A DNA stretch of 64,000 nucleotides. It comes from Macrocystis pyrifera (lineage: Eukaryota; Sar; Phaeophyceae; Laminariales; Laminariaceae). Shown one piece after another: positions 32,018 to 43,732 of the stretch; the stretch's first letter is position 1; each line of letters begins with the position of its first letter. The DNA is taken from assembly GCA_031763025.1 (NCBI GenBank), contig JASSKH010000014.1, forward strand, positions 13,632,022 through 13,696,021, written 5' to 3'. The position numbers and the translations under genes were made by a program. The notes under the pieces were generated by a model. It was given only the letters and a program-made list of their open reading frames with translations, had not been told where the DNA came from and made no database searches.

Positions 32018-32345
32018 TGACGGGACGGGACGGGACAGATTTGAGTCGTTTGGCGGGAAAACAAAAGGAAAACGGGACGGGACGGACGGTAAAATGAGGA
32101 CATAAAAAGTTGGCGGGACGAGACGGGACGGGACAGCGGGTGCCGAATTTCTCGACGGGACGGGACGGTAAATATTTTTCCCCTCGGCGGGACGGGACGG
32201 TAAATATTTTTTTCCTCGGCGGGACGGGACGGTAAATATTTTTTTCCTCGGCGGGACGGGACGGTAAATATTTTTTCACACGGCGGGACGGGACGGTAAT
32301 TTTCTTTTTCTTCGGCGGGCGGGACGATAATTATACTTTTAAATT
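32018..32345 (+). repeat. 32-bp G-rich minisatellite (left array)
   Basis: Units of CTCGGCGGGACGGGACGGTA then AATATTTTTTTC start at about 32183, 32215 and 32247, a 32-base period, with looser units on either side. One strand is G-rich with GGG runs. Confidence 0.85.
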
Positions 32346-33008
32346 TCCCGCCGCAGGGTCAGCACGGTTGTACGTGAAAAATTTCCCGCACACTGCTGGT
32401 TCCGCGAAGGGAGCCGTCCCGACGCAGACGTTTTCTTCTCGACCCGCGCAGCCCAAGCCCCGAGAAGTGCTGCCACTACACGGGCGACGTCTTCTGATTT
32501 CTTCCACCCCTGCCCCATGCGCTGTTGTTGCGTTGCCAGCTCATGGTGGCTGTTCTGATGGTTGTGCTTGCGCTGTGTTACTGGTGGTTGTGCAGATCTG
32601 ATGTAGGTGGTGGCGGCGGCGGTGGTGATTCTCGTGCCGCTGCTGGTCGATCGACCCCGCCCGTGAGATAGGCACCCATGGCATCCGTGCCGGTCACACC
32701 AAAGATGTTAGGAGACAGCACTTTCACCCCCTTGACAGACAGCAACTTGGCATTGACATTGACAATGTGTAACACTCGACCCTACATCCTTGACAGCGCA
32801 AGGTTTGCGTCCTGCTTGATGGCGTGTCTCCTAAAATCTTTTTGGGCCACACCAGTAGTACTGGTGTGATCGTGGTCTGTGTGCTCTTTGTGTGTGGTGG
32901 CGAGCCTGTGGCAGGTGTTGTGATATGAGACTTGGCTTTCAGTTGCGAGTGGAAATGAAGAATGAAGATATGAAAAGAAAAAAAAACACCAGGTATACAC
33001 TTATACTA
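32346..33008. other. Sequence between the two G-rich arrays, no gene recognised
   Basis: GC-rich to 32680, then mixed. A 63-codon plus frame from ATG 32678 has no family resemblance. A stretch of GGC/GGT repeats lies at 32601-32630. I see no transposase motif. Confidence 0.4.
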
Positions 33009-33113
33009 TTACAGGGGTCCATAGTTAACAGGACCTATGGCGTAGATAAAAATCTATATATTTAGGTATTTTTACTAACAATATTTGGTCCTGTTAACTA
33101 TGGACCCCTGTAA
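33009..33113. mobile_element. 105-bp TA-flanked MITE, copy 1 (intact)
   Basis: Perfect 27-bp inverted termini TTACAGGGGTCCATAGTTAA CAGGACC enclose about 50 bases containing TTTAGGTATTTTTACTAACA. TA dinucleotides lie on both sides (33007-33008 and 33114-33115), as for Tc1/mariner-type insertions. Two further copies are in this window. Confidence 0.9.
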
Positions 33114-33604
33114 TACTTGGTAGTAATTTTCATTCTTTTTCGCTAATATTTGTACTTACCTTCATTTGAAAGTATATAAAAACAGATCATCAACCAGCTG
33201 CTGATCAACACCACCAGCACAGCTTTTTCTAGCAGAAGTGAATGTGGTGCCCAGCAATTTCATACCAACCACTAACCAGGTACCAGGTATTATATAAGCA
33301 AGACGATGAAAATACGTCATCTGTGAGTTCGACTGATTAATAGTTGAATAGTTGATACCCAATTTGGCAAGCTGGGTAATACGCCTACTACTATTCTATA
33401 CGTATTTCATTTATAGATGGGAGTTGTGCACAATGTACGATAACACATGCATGTATTTATATAGGAGTTACTATTGGATTTTAGTACAACTCGAAATTTC
33501 TTGATTATTTCGTAATTCGTGGTGGAAATGGATGGGAACAGACCACCACGAATGTTTCTTGTACGGGAAGAGGCAAGTTATGTTATGTCCGCCGGCGGCC
33601 GTGC

Positions 33605-33915
33605 CACGACGGGACGGAACGATAATTTTCTACGGGAGAGATTTTATCGGCGGGACGGGACGGTTTTTTTTGCGGTGTCACGGCGGGACGGGACGGTAAT
33701 TTGTCGGTGTCACGGCGGGACGGGACGGTAATTTTTCTGTTTTCACGGCGGGACGGGACGGTAATTTCCAACGGGAGAGATTTTCTAGGCGGGACGGGAC
33801 GGTAAGTGACGACGGTCAGGGATTTTGTCGGCGGGACGGGACGGGACGGCGGGACCATTTTGACGGCGGTTTTACCGTCCCGTCCCACCGTTACCGCCGT
33901 TACCGTCCCGCCGAA
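33605..33915 (+). repeat. G-rich minisatellite (right array)
   Basis: At least six units centred on CGGCGGGACGGGACGGTAAT with spacers of 15-25 bases. After about 33875 the same motif appears inverted (TTACCGTCCCGTCCCACCG), forming a potential hairpin of long stem beside the terminal repeat. Confidence 0.8.
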
Positions 33916-33944
33916 ATTACCGTGATAAGCCTTGAATATTTCGT

Positions 33945-36900
33945 GTACCGGGTACCGGGCCAGCTTTTAATTAATTTAATTCCGGGGGCGAATCCCCCGA
34001 AAATTCTTGGAAACCCTGTGCTGTACGTAACTGGGACAGTACGCAGTAAACGAGAATAGACAGGGCTCTGCGGTGCGAGGATACATCCGCTCTGCGCTTC
34101 GATATTACGTTCGTTGCCGACTGCGACTGTAGAGTGTTCTCACTGTTGCCGGTAGCCGTCGCTGTCTGTGCACTTAGCACTCTGCTGCTCAAATGGGGTA
34201 TTCTGGCGATAACTTTACTGTTGGTATTTGGAAGAGCGATATATCTACGTACATCAGTACTGTAGTACTCGACAACGAATTTCATCGCGAGAGCAGGTAG
34301 TACGACGGCAACAAGTTGTAAGGAGATTGCGCTCTGGCGCACTCGTCAATTTGCGAAGGATACCATCTATTTCCATCGGGAAGGAGCCTACTGGCTGTAT
34401 GTACGTACATCGCATACAGCAGTAGTATTAATAGTAGTGTACATGTACCTGGCACAATAATACGTAAGCGCGGCTACTCTCTACCTTACCTGGAGCGAAG
34501 ACAGCACCGTGCAGGTTCATAAATAAATGCAGAAGTGCAGATTGAGAAGACAGATACAGTGGTCATACGAGTATATAGTCTGGCACCGGTAGCTTTGTTT
34601 TTCTTTGTAAGGCGTATACTTGAAGTTTACAGTAGTAGTATGTATAATTTAGCTACCTGATATTATTTTGTCAATGTTATATCACATCGATCATGACGCA
34701 CGAGCCTTGCGCTACCGTAATTATTGCCGGTGGTGAATGCAACGCGCATATATGCATATGCAAGCTTTATACCGGTTCTATGGCAGCCTGGATGATCTGA
34801 CTCTCTAGGTTCCCCAGTTGCCACAAAAAGGCAAACTACTTCTTGGCCTGCTTTACAGCCTTAAGCATGTATCAACCAAAACGACGCGACACCGATGCCG
34901 AAGAGATGGACTGCGATTTCGCAAAAGGGTTCTGCAGTAGATCCACTGTCGATTATCAATAGGCCGCGAATGGAATCGGCATTCCGTTTCCTCTTTGGTA
35001 ACGACGCCCCGCCAATAATTTCTCCTCTCACACAAATACTGCCAACATCATCGCCTTCCCCGCCCGCCATATCACCCCCCCCCTCCCCCCCTAGCATCAA
35101 CATCCCATATAATGCTCGCTAGCCTCCTCCGCCCCTGCGCTGTGTCTGACGCGAATAAAGACATACAGCAATGGACCAGCTTGAGCAACTTCTGAAGCGG
35201 GGACTCTCGGGAATAAGGTGCCTTCACTGAAAGCCAACCCGAAACTAGCCGGTCAGCCATCATCATTCGCTTAGGTTCCGCGTGCTCTGCCGTCTCGGCT
35301 GGGCAAGTGATCAACTTTGGACTTCTCCGTTGGCTGGACGGTTGTGAAGTGACGGATTCCTGTCTGGCTGCCTGCAAACGGCGCGAACGAATCCGATCAC
35401 AGTGAGGACGCAAGGGGTGATGATACCAGGCTTTAGTAATCGCTCAGAACTCAACACGATCGCTGCGAAAGAAAATGGCACAGATGTAGAGTACATGCAG
35501 GCACGCAGTTTTTAGAGAGTCGCAAAACTGGTGCAGAAGTAGCGTCAGTAATCCATACCCAGTAAATTAATGGTGTTCCGTGCCTGTCGCACAGACACGA
35601 ACGAACGTAGCACATTATCGAGAAGTTGGTGCTCGACCGTCCACAGTTCCTATATTCGGCGCTCCCGCCTCTTCACAATCTACTGCGTCAGTGTACTCGT
35701 CCCTGCCACCTCAAACTTACGATAGAGTACACGTTTTACAGTATCCAACCTCATACTAGTCTAGCTGACATTCCGCGCGGTAACTAACCATGCCAAAAAC
35801 GCGGTACATATCTGGGTTATCCTTGAAACTCACCGTGTAAAGATGGGGTGGAACCACCCGGGTGTAGCTTCCTGCACATGGTCTATTGGTCATTGTGCGT
35901 CGAACCCTATTAAGAGCAACTTCGGGCCTATGTCCCTGCGCTTTCCCAGAAAAATCATGGGAAAATCAGGATCGACCACGACCCTTGCGAGGACTCGCTC
36001 GAACAAGAGCTTACTACCTGCTGGGGGCGCATAGCGAACGTCTGCAAATGACGTACGAGTGAAAGCGACCTATACGACGATGGTGCTGCGTACTTGGCTA
36101 TATTGCAACGCTTACCTGTGTCTAGTATCTCCCCCCTTTCGACAATAGCAGTACGGGTTACAAGACGTTATGACAAAACACCCAAGAAACCGTGTACACA
36201 AAACATTTTGACGATGGTAAATGCGCGGAGGGGTGTAATTCATTGGTGATCTTCAGGAAACGAAACCTATATATCCAAGTCGTGTTTCTATATTTGACGT
36301 AAGCTTTCACTAAGTGATGCTTCCGTACTACGGTCGTGAGAGAGATAACTGTTTATAGCCGCCTTGGTCGAGCCTTGTGTGGTGCCGTACACACACACAT
36401 TACCGCTAACTGCGAAATAATCGAGCCATCATGTCTATGATATTTCCTCGTGCTGGCTATCGATAGCTCAATAGTCCCCCTCCACTGGCAAGAGTCTCTG
36501 GAAGCGGCTACACTTGAAATTAAATTAATTCATTGAAGCTGTCATCCATATGCAAGTCCACGTCACAAGTGGTTCTTAGTAGGATGTAGCTCCCCTTCAT
36601 GCGACTCACCGAACACCTCACGGCGCTTCGCGCTTGGTGCAAGCAATGTCTGCCTGGTCGGTGAAAACCCGACATTCTCCGTCCCGGCATTGTAGGGATG
36701 CGAGGGTCTATGGTCATATGACTACGGCCATGCATGAGATCGAGTGCATCTCTCCTATCCAGTACACCCCCCCCCCCACTGGCAAGATTGCGTCCAGCCT
36801 CACCTTGATAGTATAACATTCAAGGTCGGGCACAGCTGGCCAGGGCCTTCCGGATCCAGCTTGACCTCGTCCTTGGCTCCAACTGAGGCATATCGCCATG

Positions 36901-37797
36901 GGTGCTGGCAATAGAGACGGTAGACAAAATTAACGGGGTAGGGGATAAGCAGCAAGGCGATTTTGTCGACAACCGGCAGAGTGTAGAAGGTCGCCAATCG
37001 TCTGTATCCCAATACACAGGCAAGAAACAGAAATATGGGCTCGGTCTCAAAGTAAAAAGCGCGCCTGAGGCACGACCTGATTGCACTCGCACACGGTGTG
37101 CACTCCATGGAAATCTTGTCGCCTCTATTTCTAGTAGGCTCTTTCATCTTGTGGAACTCATCCTCGGTACGATGTGCCACACGCTGGAGAGAACGCTCTT
37201 GCCTGAAGTCATGCTAGTACAACCCAACGGATCGCCGTGCTTGCGAAGATAGCACGCTTGCACTACTTCTCGATCTCCATCGGCCCAACGGATGCCTACT
37301 CTTTGGCTCACTTTCTCGCCATACATACCCTCAAAAGTAGAAATTCATTAAGTGGCCAGGGTGGTCTGCTTATCTATGACCTTGTACGCTGGGGACGATT
37401 ACGGGCCCAACGATAGAAAATGACGTACCAGGTACGTACTAGCTAGACGATCATCACATGGGCAGGGCGCATGGAATTTTTCATGTACCACTTACCGCAA
37501 CGCTCTCCCGTGGAAAGGATAAGAGATGACCTTCGCCAATGTTGTCCGCCACGAACTTGACCCCCGCGATGCGCACGTGAGCCTGCTCTATGTGCGTAGC
37601 AATATTTCTGTCTACTGCACAGCACCGTGTGGTAGTGGCAAGGAACAACGGCAGCAGATGGCACGAAAGCGGGATTGTGGGTGTCATTGCGCCAACTTGT
37701 AGCTACGGGCGAAGGGTCAAGGACATACGACGTGGGATAGAGAATTTCAAGAGCTACCCTACTAGCCTAATTTGACACGCATCGCATCTGTTCCGGA
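33945..37797. other. Long stretch without recognised gene or element
   Basis: Frames reach 126 codons (37180-36800 minus) but show no family motifs, and both strands are similarly open. C runs occur at 35078-35092 and 36768-36778. Two copies of a CCCC...CCACTGGCAAGA motif lie at 36476 and 36765. I could not find promoters or RNAs I would defend. Confidence 0.4.
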
Positions 37798-38284
37798 TGT
37801 TATGGAATGTTAGCACATGGCCATGTATGAGTCAATGTTCAAGTAGCACCGCTCTTGTGTCGTAGATCATAGTCTATGTACCGTTTCGGCTTGTAACGTA
37901 TATTATGCGGAGGAATAGCAGCCGTATCGTCCCTGCTCGTAGGACTGAGTATCGCAGCCGTATCGTCTCTGCTCGTAGGACCGAGTATCTCACTCTCTTT
38001 GGATGCTCTCTGATGTGACCTTTATCCGGATCGTGATGGTATCCTAGCTGCCTATCCATCTCTGGAAGCTGCCGTCGTCTGGACTCTTGCATTCTCTGTG
38101 GAGTACATCTGTGTGTGTTGGCCATCTAAGCGCCAGTGTTTACGTGTTATCACGTCTTCTTCTCTCTACAGCACGGGAGTATCTTACTCCCCGGGCCATC
38201 GCTAGCCCGGTGTCATATCTCGGGTAACACCGAGGACACAGCCTCTGTCTACATTGCCAGGGTACAACGCAATTATCCATATTT
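37798..38284 (+). repeat. 5' LTR of copia element D
   Basis: Matches 44288-44774 except for single-base changes near 37877, 37968 and 38013 and the last few bases. It contains a direct repeat of the form GTATCGCAGCCGTATCGTC and a palindromic GGGCCATCGCTAGCCCGG near its 3' part. Confidence 0.9.
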
Positions 38285-39163
38285 GGTTAATGAGCCTCGC
38301 GTTGTGCGTGTAGTGAACACACACCTCTTCTCTGCGGAGGTTTCTTCTGCTGGAGGGAGCTTTCTGCTGGAGGTCTACATTGAGTCAACCCGTCTGCTGT
38401 TGGATCCGGACTGATCACCTTCTCGGCTGCACATTCGGTACGCTACTGCTGTGTGTAAAGCATTCGGGGGTACAACTTCTAGGCGTTGATTCAGGTCGGC
38501 GAATAGAGTTGTGCAGGGTTGTTGGTTCGCATGTGCAGAGTACCGTTCAGGTATTCTGGGTCTGTGTAATTGACTTCTCGAAATCACCTGCGCGTGTCGT
38601 ATCGCGAGGTGTAGTCTGTCCAAGATACCTTCTAGCTGCTGGGTGCCGACTCAGTAGCGTGTGTAAGGGTGAGGATCTGGCTTGGCTGGGTGCATCCGTT
38701 GTGGCAGCCTCATCAAATAAATATAACGTGCTCCACGTTTCCTGCGCGTGCGTCGTCACGCGAGGTAGGGTTTACATCCAAGACTACCTTCTCGTACCGG
38801 TTTTTGGTGCGTGCGTAAGGTTGCGGATTCGACCTGTCTGAGCAGTGCATCTGACCCGTGTGACTGCAGGACATGGCCGGAGTTGACACCTCCGACGCCA
38901 TACACCGCAGCCTAGTCATCTGTGGTAGGTTATTTCTGTGTCTCCCGGAGCATAGGAGTCTGGGCGGATACTGGTGAGTGTCCGGCGGACAAGGGTTGTG
39001 AGCTCCAGGGCTGCAATCCTGAAAAGCCTACATCCGTGTAGCAACAAGATCTTGCACCGTCCCTTGCGCGTCGAGATACTCAGGTACTCGGGGCGTTACG
39101 CGTGTGAGGAAAGCCTACGCGCCTTGAGCGTAGCCCCGTTCCCTGGAAAATGATCGGGAGGCG
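38285..39163 (+). other. Long leader of copia element D with an internal duplication
   Basis: About 880 bases separate the 5' LTR from the gag ATG. CCTGCGCGTGTCGTATCGCGAGGT...CCAAGATACCTTCT (38589-38632) recurs as CCTGCGCGTGCGTCGTCACGCGAGGT...CCAAGACTACCTTCT (38740-38790), so the leader carries an old duplication of about 150 bp. TGGTTAATGAGCC at the LTR boundary may be the primer site. Short frames here are not credible genes. Confidence 0.6.
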
Positions 39164-41248
39164 ATGACAGAATCGCCTTACACTGCGTTGAAAAAGACGC
39201 TCGGAACCGTTGGTCAATGCAAAGATCAACGGAACTACCGCGAATGGGCGGAAAAGTTTCGAATGGCGGTGGGTCTTCATTCGCAGGACCTGCTGAAGAT
39301 TCTTGACGGAGAATCGTGCCCCAGTGGCACTGGGATGGACGCTGCTACAGCAGCTTCAAACTGGAAAAGTCGGAACAACCAGTTGTTCTCCCTCATTTAC
39401 TTCTCCACAGTTGAATCCGCTAACATTACCACGAAGCCTTTTCAAGGGAAGACTAGGGGTGAAATGGGAAATGGAGCTGCGGCTTGGGCGGCCCTGAAGG
39501 AACGCTTCGCCGGAAACACAAAAGAATCCCGGCGAGTCCTCAGGGAGCAACTCCACTCTGCCAAGCTCCGACACGGTCAGAACGTCATCGACTTCCTGGC
39601 AACCATGGACGACTTAAAACTTCGGCTTGAAGATATGGGTGAGACCACGCCGGAGGAGACGTTCGAGGACTTAGTGTTAAACGCTCTCGTTCACTCGTCG
39701 GACTACAGCTTCATGCGGGACATGCATTACCGGCAACAGTTTCCTAATGTCAAGGAAATAAAGCGAACCGCTGTGAATTACTCTATCGACGCACAATCGA
39801 GGAAGTCGTCGGGGCCCGCAGTCTCCGGCCGTGGTGCGGCAATGGCCGCGACCAGCAAAGACCGGTGCCACAACTGCAACGAGTACGGACACTTCCAGCG
39901 AGATTGCCCTAAGCCAGCCAAGAAGAGCCGGTCGAAGTCGGGAAAGTCGCGGTGGAAGGACAAGGGCAAGAAGGCCGGCGACCCCTCTCCAAAGTGGTGC
40001 AGCTATCACAAGACTACCAGCCACAGCGACAACGAGTGCAAGGCTCAGCGAGAGATCCAGTCGCTGGCTGCACGCCTGGCGATGCTGCAGTCTCCGGGGC
40101 AAGGCAGTTTCGCTCATGTCGGGAGCGTACATCCGGCCGCTTTTCCACCACAACCGTCGGGTGCCGCTGGTTTCGCTCATGTCGGGAGCGCTCACCCCGC
40201 CGCTCTTCCTCAACCACAGTCGGGGGCTGTTGGTTTCGCTCATGTCGGGAGCGCACCCGTGGCTCCGCCTCCTCCGCAGACACAAAACGGTTTTGGCTAC
40301 TCGTTCACCGCGATGGGAGTGCCCCTGCCAGCGGCGGCCACGCTTTCTCATGGGGCTCCCACCGCGGAATCCGGGGCTGAATCGGGGGAACTTGCGTCTG
40401 CTCAGGCGGCATCACAACCGACCTACCGTCTACCCGATGGGGTTTTTCGAGCGCTCATGGCGAGCACTCCTGACCTGTCAGGTGAAGGTGGGTTTCGTAC
40501 CGACGGCACCTACATTGAGCTATTGATGGACAGCGGGGCATCATTCAACTTCGTCGATCCGGAGCTGACCCCGGGACTGCTAGCCTCAATGCGGGACTAT
40601 GAACCTCTTCAGGTTCCCCACCAGATCGTCGCAGCTGGAAAACACATCCTGTACGGGGTAGCTGCAGGCACCGTCAACGGCATCATTACCGATGATGGTG
40701 GGAACAACCAGGATTTATCCTTTCGTGCAATCATCGTCCCTGGGCTGGGAACGAACCTGTTTTCCGTCTCCATGGCCATGGTGGAGGGGATGGCTGCACT
40801 GTTCTACCCGGAGAAACCGAGGTTCGAAAAGGGCGACCTCGTTGTGCCGATGAAGACTCTAGGCGTCGACGCAACGACCGGACAAATCATGTGCTCCATC
40901 GCTGTCGCGATCGAAAACCGTGCTGGTACCTCCGTGAAGCCTAGCGGTGCTGCCTTAAAGGTGGTTTCTGCTGACGTGTGGCACCGTCGCATGGGGCATG
41001 CCAACCGCAACAGCATGGAAGTTCTTCGGAAGACGCCGCACAGCGATGTTGAGTACAACGGTGACCTGACGCCGTGCGACGTCTGCTCATTCGGCAAGAG
41101 TGAGCAGCAACCCCACCCGAAACAAGCGTCGTATGACGTCCAGCGGCCGTTTGAACATGTCTCTGTTGACACCATGGGACCGATCAACCCTCCGGCACTG
41201 GGCGGCTACACCTACGTCACCAAGTTTGTTGATCAGCTGACGAAGTAG
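39164..41248 (+). CDS. Copia D Gag-protease-integrase N-terminal part, ends at premature TAG
   Basis: The ATG at 39164 gives a copia-type gag (YREWAEKFRMAVGLH, then AAWAALKERFAG and FLATMDDLKLRLEDMGE, residues about 26-170). A CCHC knuckle CHNCNEYGHFQRDC lies at residue 235, followed by a second Cys/His cluster (CSYHKTTSHSDNEC). Three FAHVGSAHPAA repeats follow, then the protease motif LLMDSGASFNF (Asp at residue 456). The pre-integrase domain (WHRRMGH at 606, CDVCSFGK) and the first integrase Asp (VDTMGP, residue 669) come next. The TAG at 41246-41248 falls after DQLTK, where family members carry Trp, and the frame continues open. Confidence 0.9.
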   Translation: MTESPYTALKKTLGTVGQCKDQRNYREWAEKFRMAVGLHSQDLLKILDGESCPSGTGMDAATAASNWKSRNNQLFSLIYFSTVESANITTKPFQGKTRGEMGNGAAAWAALKERFAGNTKESRRVLREQLHSAKLRHGQNVIDFLATMDDLKLRLEDMGETTPEETFEDLVLNALVHSSDYSFMRDMHYRQQFPNVKEIKRTAVNYSIDAQSRKSSGPAVSGRGAAMAATSKDRCHNCNEYGHFQRDCPKPAKKSRSKSGKSRWKDKGKKAGDPSPKWCSYHKTTSHSDNECKAQREIQSLAARLAMLQSPGQGSFAHVGSVHPAAFPPQPSGAAGFAHVGSAHPAALPQPQSGAVGFAHVGSAPVAPPPPQTQNGFGYSFTAMGVPLPAAATLSHGAPTAESGAESGELASAQAASQPTYRLPDGVFRALMASTPDLSGEGGFRTDGTYIELLMDSGASFNFVDPELTPGLLASMRDYEPLQVPHQIVAAGKHILYGVAAGTVNGIITDDGGNNQDLSFRAIIVPGLGTNLFSVSMAMVEGMAALFYPEKPRFEKGDLVVPMKTLGVDATTGQIMCSIAVAIENRAGTSVKPSGAALKVVSADVWHRRMGHANRNSMEVLRKTPHSDVEYNGDLTPCDVCSFGKSEQQPHPKQASYDVQRPFEHVSVDTMGPINPPALGGYTYVTKFVDQLTK

Positions 41249-43732
41249 AAGGAGATTTACCTCATCAAGAGCAAGGCACACACCATCGACTCCCTCGTGC
41301 TGTTCAACAAGGCCGTCGTGATTCCGTCCGGAGAGCGTTTAGTCCGCCTGAGAGGGGACAAAGGTACGGAGTTTACGAGTGAGGAGTTCCGCCAGTACTG
41401 TCTAAACATCGGCGTCAAGTTGGAGTTTGCTTCTACCAATACCCCTCAGCAGATCGGCGCAAACGAGCGGGCAGGTCGAACGCTTGCTGGTATCGTGCGC
41501 TGTTTGCTTGCTGATTCGGGTCTCCCGAGTTTTCTCTGGGGGGAGTTGATGCTGACTGCAGTCTACCTGAGCAACCGGGTCCCACATGCGGCGTTGAGCA
41601 ACGGTACGCCCTACAAGGCACTCTACGGCAACGATGCTTACCTCGGGAACATTCGAGTTATCGGGGCTAGGTCGTTTGTACACGTAGAGACCCACACCAA
41701 GAAATTGGAGCCGCGTGCTTGGGAAGGACGCCTGGTTGGATATAGCACAGACAGCAAGTCTTACCGGGTCTACAATCCAGCGACGAAACGTGTCAGAGAG
41801 AGTCGAAATGTTGTCTTCATTGAGACGCCCTCTGCACTGCCTCGCGTGGAGGTCGGTGGTTTCGACAACAGCAAGTTCACGTACGACGAAAGTGACGACT
41901 TGGTAAGGGATGTGCGTGAATACACGTCTAATCAAGATATCGGTTCGCCTTCTCCTAACCTGGACGCTGCAGAGCCGTTAGTGACCGACTTTTTGGAACA
42001 AATCCGTGATGTCACCGATCGCGATATTGGCGTTAGCCCTGTTGTTCCTACCCCGCCTGCTTCGCCTGGGGGAGTGAGCCCTTCCGCTTCGCCATCGGGA
42101 TCTACGCCGTCTGGTGCTACGCCTGGTGGTTCTGCGCGTGGTGGTTCTTCGCGTGGTGGTTCTTCGCGTGGAGGTTCTTCGCGTGGAGGTTCTTCGCGTG
42201 GTGGTTCTTCACGTGGTGGTTCTGCGTCGCGCGGAGGTCGCGCCATTACACCGGCCGTGACCAGATCTGCCTCAAGCCAACCTAACGCCAGAACACTTAG
42301 CGAACTGAGACGGCTCGGCTTTGCGTACATCACGAAGGGGGAGTGCCAGGACGTAGCTCACAAGAACGGCATGTCTAGATTCGTGAAGTACGCGTATGCT
42401 GTACAGACCATGCAGCCGGGAGTCCCCAAGTCATATGCTGAAGCCATGAAGCTTCCAGACGCTAAGTTTTGGGGAGCTGCCGCGGACAAAGAAATGGCCA
42501 GTCTGAACGAACTAGGAGTGTACAAGCTGGTACCGCGATCATCTGTTCCTCCGGGACAGAAAGTCATCAACTCCAGGTGGGTTCTGAAGCGTAAAGCTGA
42601 TAACTCATACAAAGCGCGGGTATTGGCTCAAGGCTGGAACCAGGTTCCGGGCCTGGACTGCGGCAGTACGTTTGCTCCGGTTTGCCGTCTGCAAAGCATC
42701 CGAATGGTGCTAGCAATTGCAGCGGAGCTGGATCTGGAGGTATTTCAGCTGGACGTGAAAACTGCTTTTCTGTATGCCGACATTCAAGAGGAAGTATTTG
42801 TAGCTCAGCCACCTGGCTACCAGACCAAGGACAAGGATGGAGGCCCTCTGGTCATGAGGCTGGAGAAAAGCCTCTATGGGCTAGCTCAGAGCCCCGGGAA
42901 CTGGTTCCATACCATTGACCCCGTCCTCAAGGTCATCGGTTTCATCCCGCTGAAGTCCGACACTTGTGTCTACATATACCAGCATGGGGGTGTCACCGTC
43001 ATCCTCACCTTGTACGTGGACGATCTACTCGTGATTGGTGGCAACATCGAAGTAATCGAGAAGATCAAGACGCAGCTCATGGACAGGTTCAAGATGACTG
43101 ACATGGGAGATGTGTCGCGTGTACTTGGGCTGCAGGTCACCCGCAACCGTGCCGAAAGGACGCTTACAATCGACCAGGAGCACTACACCAAGTCCGCGCT
43201 GGAGCGATTCGGTTTCGCCAACTGCAAGCCAACACTGACTCCCGGATACCGATCTGCACTCTCCACAAAGCAGCCGGAGGAGACCCTACTGAACGCCGAC
43301 GAGAAGCAGAGGTACCAAGCGATCGCAGGCACGGTCATGTACCTGGCTTCTGTACTCAGGTATGACATAATGTACAGCTCGGGTCAGATTTCTCGTGCTA
43401 TGTCAAATCCGTCGAAAGTGCACATGGTGGCGGCCAAGCACATTTTGCGGTACCTGGCAGGGTCCACTGACTTCAAAATTGTGTACAAGACGGGAGGCTT
43501 TAAGCTCACGGCCTTCTCGGACTCAAACTGGGCTAATAACCCGGACAACGGCAAGTCGACGTCGTGTTACATCATGATGTTGGCCAGGGCTCCAATCAGC
43601 ACTCGCGATGAAGGAAGCCGTGTTCTGCATGAACATGCTGACGGAGCTAGGGTTTGGGGAGCAGTTCGTTCAAGTGCCGCTTCACTGCGACAACACTGCA
43701 ACTCTGCATGCGCTTGGAAACCGTTCATATAG
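41249..43732 (+). pseudogene. Copia D integrase C-terminal part and reverse transcriptase
   Basis: This is the same frame as the preceding segment. The integrase Asp is in RGDKGTEF (41357) and the Glu in GANERAG (41465), spaced DX35E. PYKALYG and GRLVGYSTDSKSYRVYNP follow. A (RGGSS)n tract lies at 42133-42230. The RT has VINSRWVLKRKADNSYKARV, the first Asp in FQLDVKTAFLYADI, SLYGLAQSPGNW and the YVDD box (43013-43024). The thumb runs to YLASVLRYDIMYSSGQ. RNase H starts at FSDSNWANNPDNGKSTS; the frame is then lost near 43590 and the last 45 codons to 43732 are out of register. Confidence 0.88.
42133..42230 (+). repeat. 15-bp tandem repeat encoding RGGSS in copia D
   Basis: About six to seven units of CGTGGTGGTTCTTCG lie in the linker between integrase and RT and encode an Arg/Gly/Ser-rich stretch, like RGG RNA-binding tails. 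Confidence 0.85.

Larger units (their letters stand above)
30909..33390. repeat. Inverted pair of 80-bp segments bracketing the MITE/G-rich region
   Basis: GGCGTATTACGCAGCTTGCAAAGTTGAGTATC through CAGCTGACGTATTT at about 30909-30976 matches the reverse complement of about 33311-33390 (GGCGTATTACCCAGCTTGCC...GATGACGTATTTTCATC). Only the two ends are repeated. They may be old terminal or dispersed copies of one element. Confidence 0.65.
31978..33944. mobile_element. Inverted-repeat element with G-rich tandem arrays near both ends
   Basis: The left end CGAATATTTCCAAGGCTTATATCAC and the reverse complement of the right end, CGAAATATTCAAGGCTTATCAC, match with small gaps. Inside each end lie arrays built on GGCGGGACGGGACGGTAA. 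The last part of the right array flips orientation next to the terminus. The left end interrupts the dispersed repeat seen at 25040. No transposase frame is visible between the arrays, so the element would be non-autonomous. No target duplication was recognised. Confidence 0.55.

Noticed and set aside
39677..40526. Open frames on both strands opposite copia D gag
   Set aside because: They are Arg/Ser-rich shadows of the gag coding frame.
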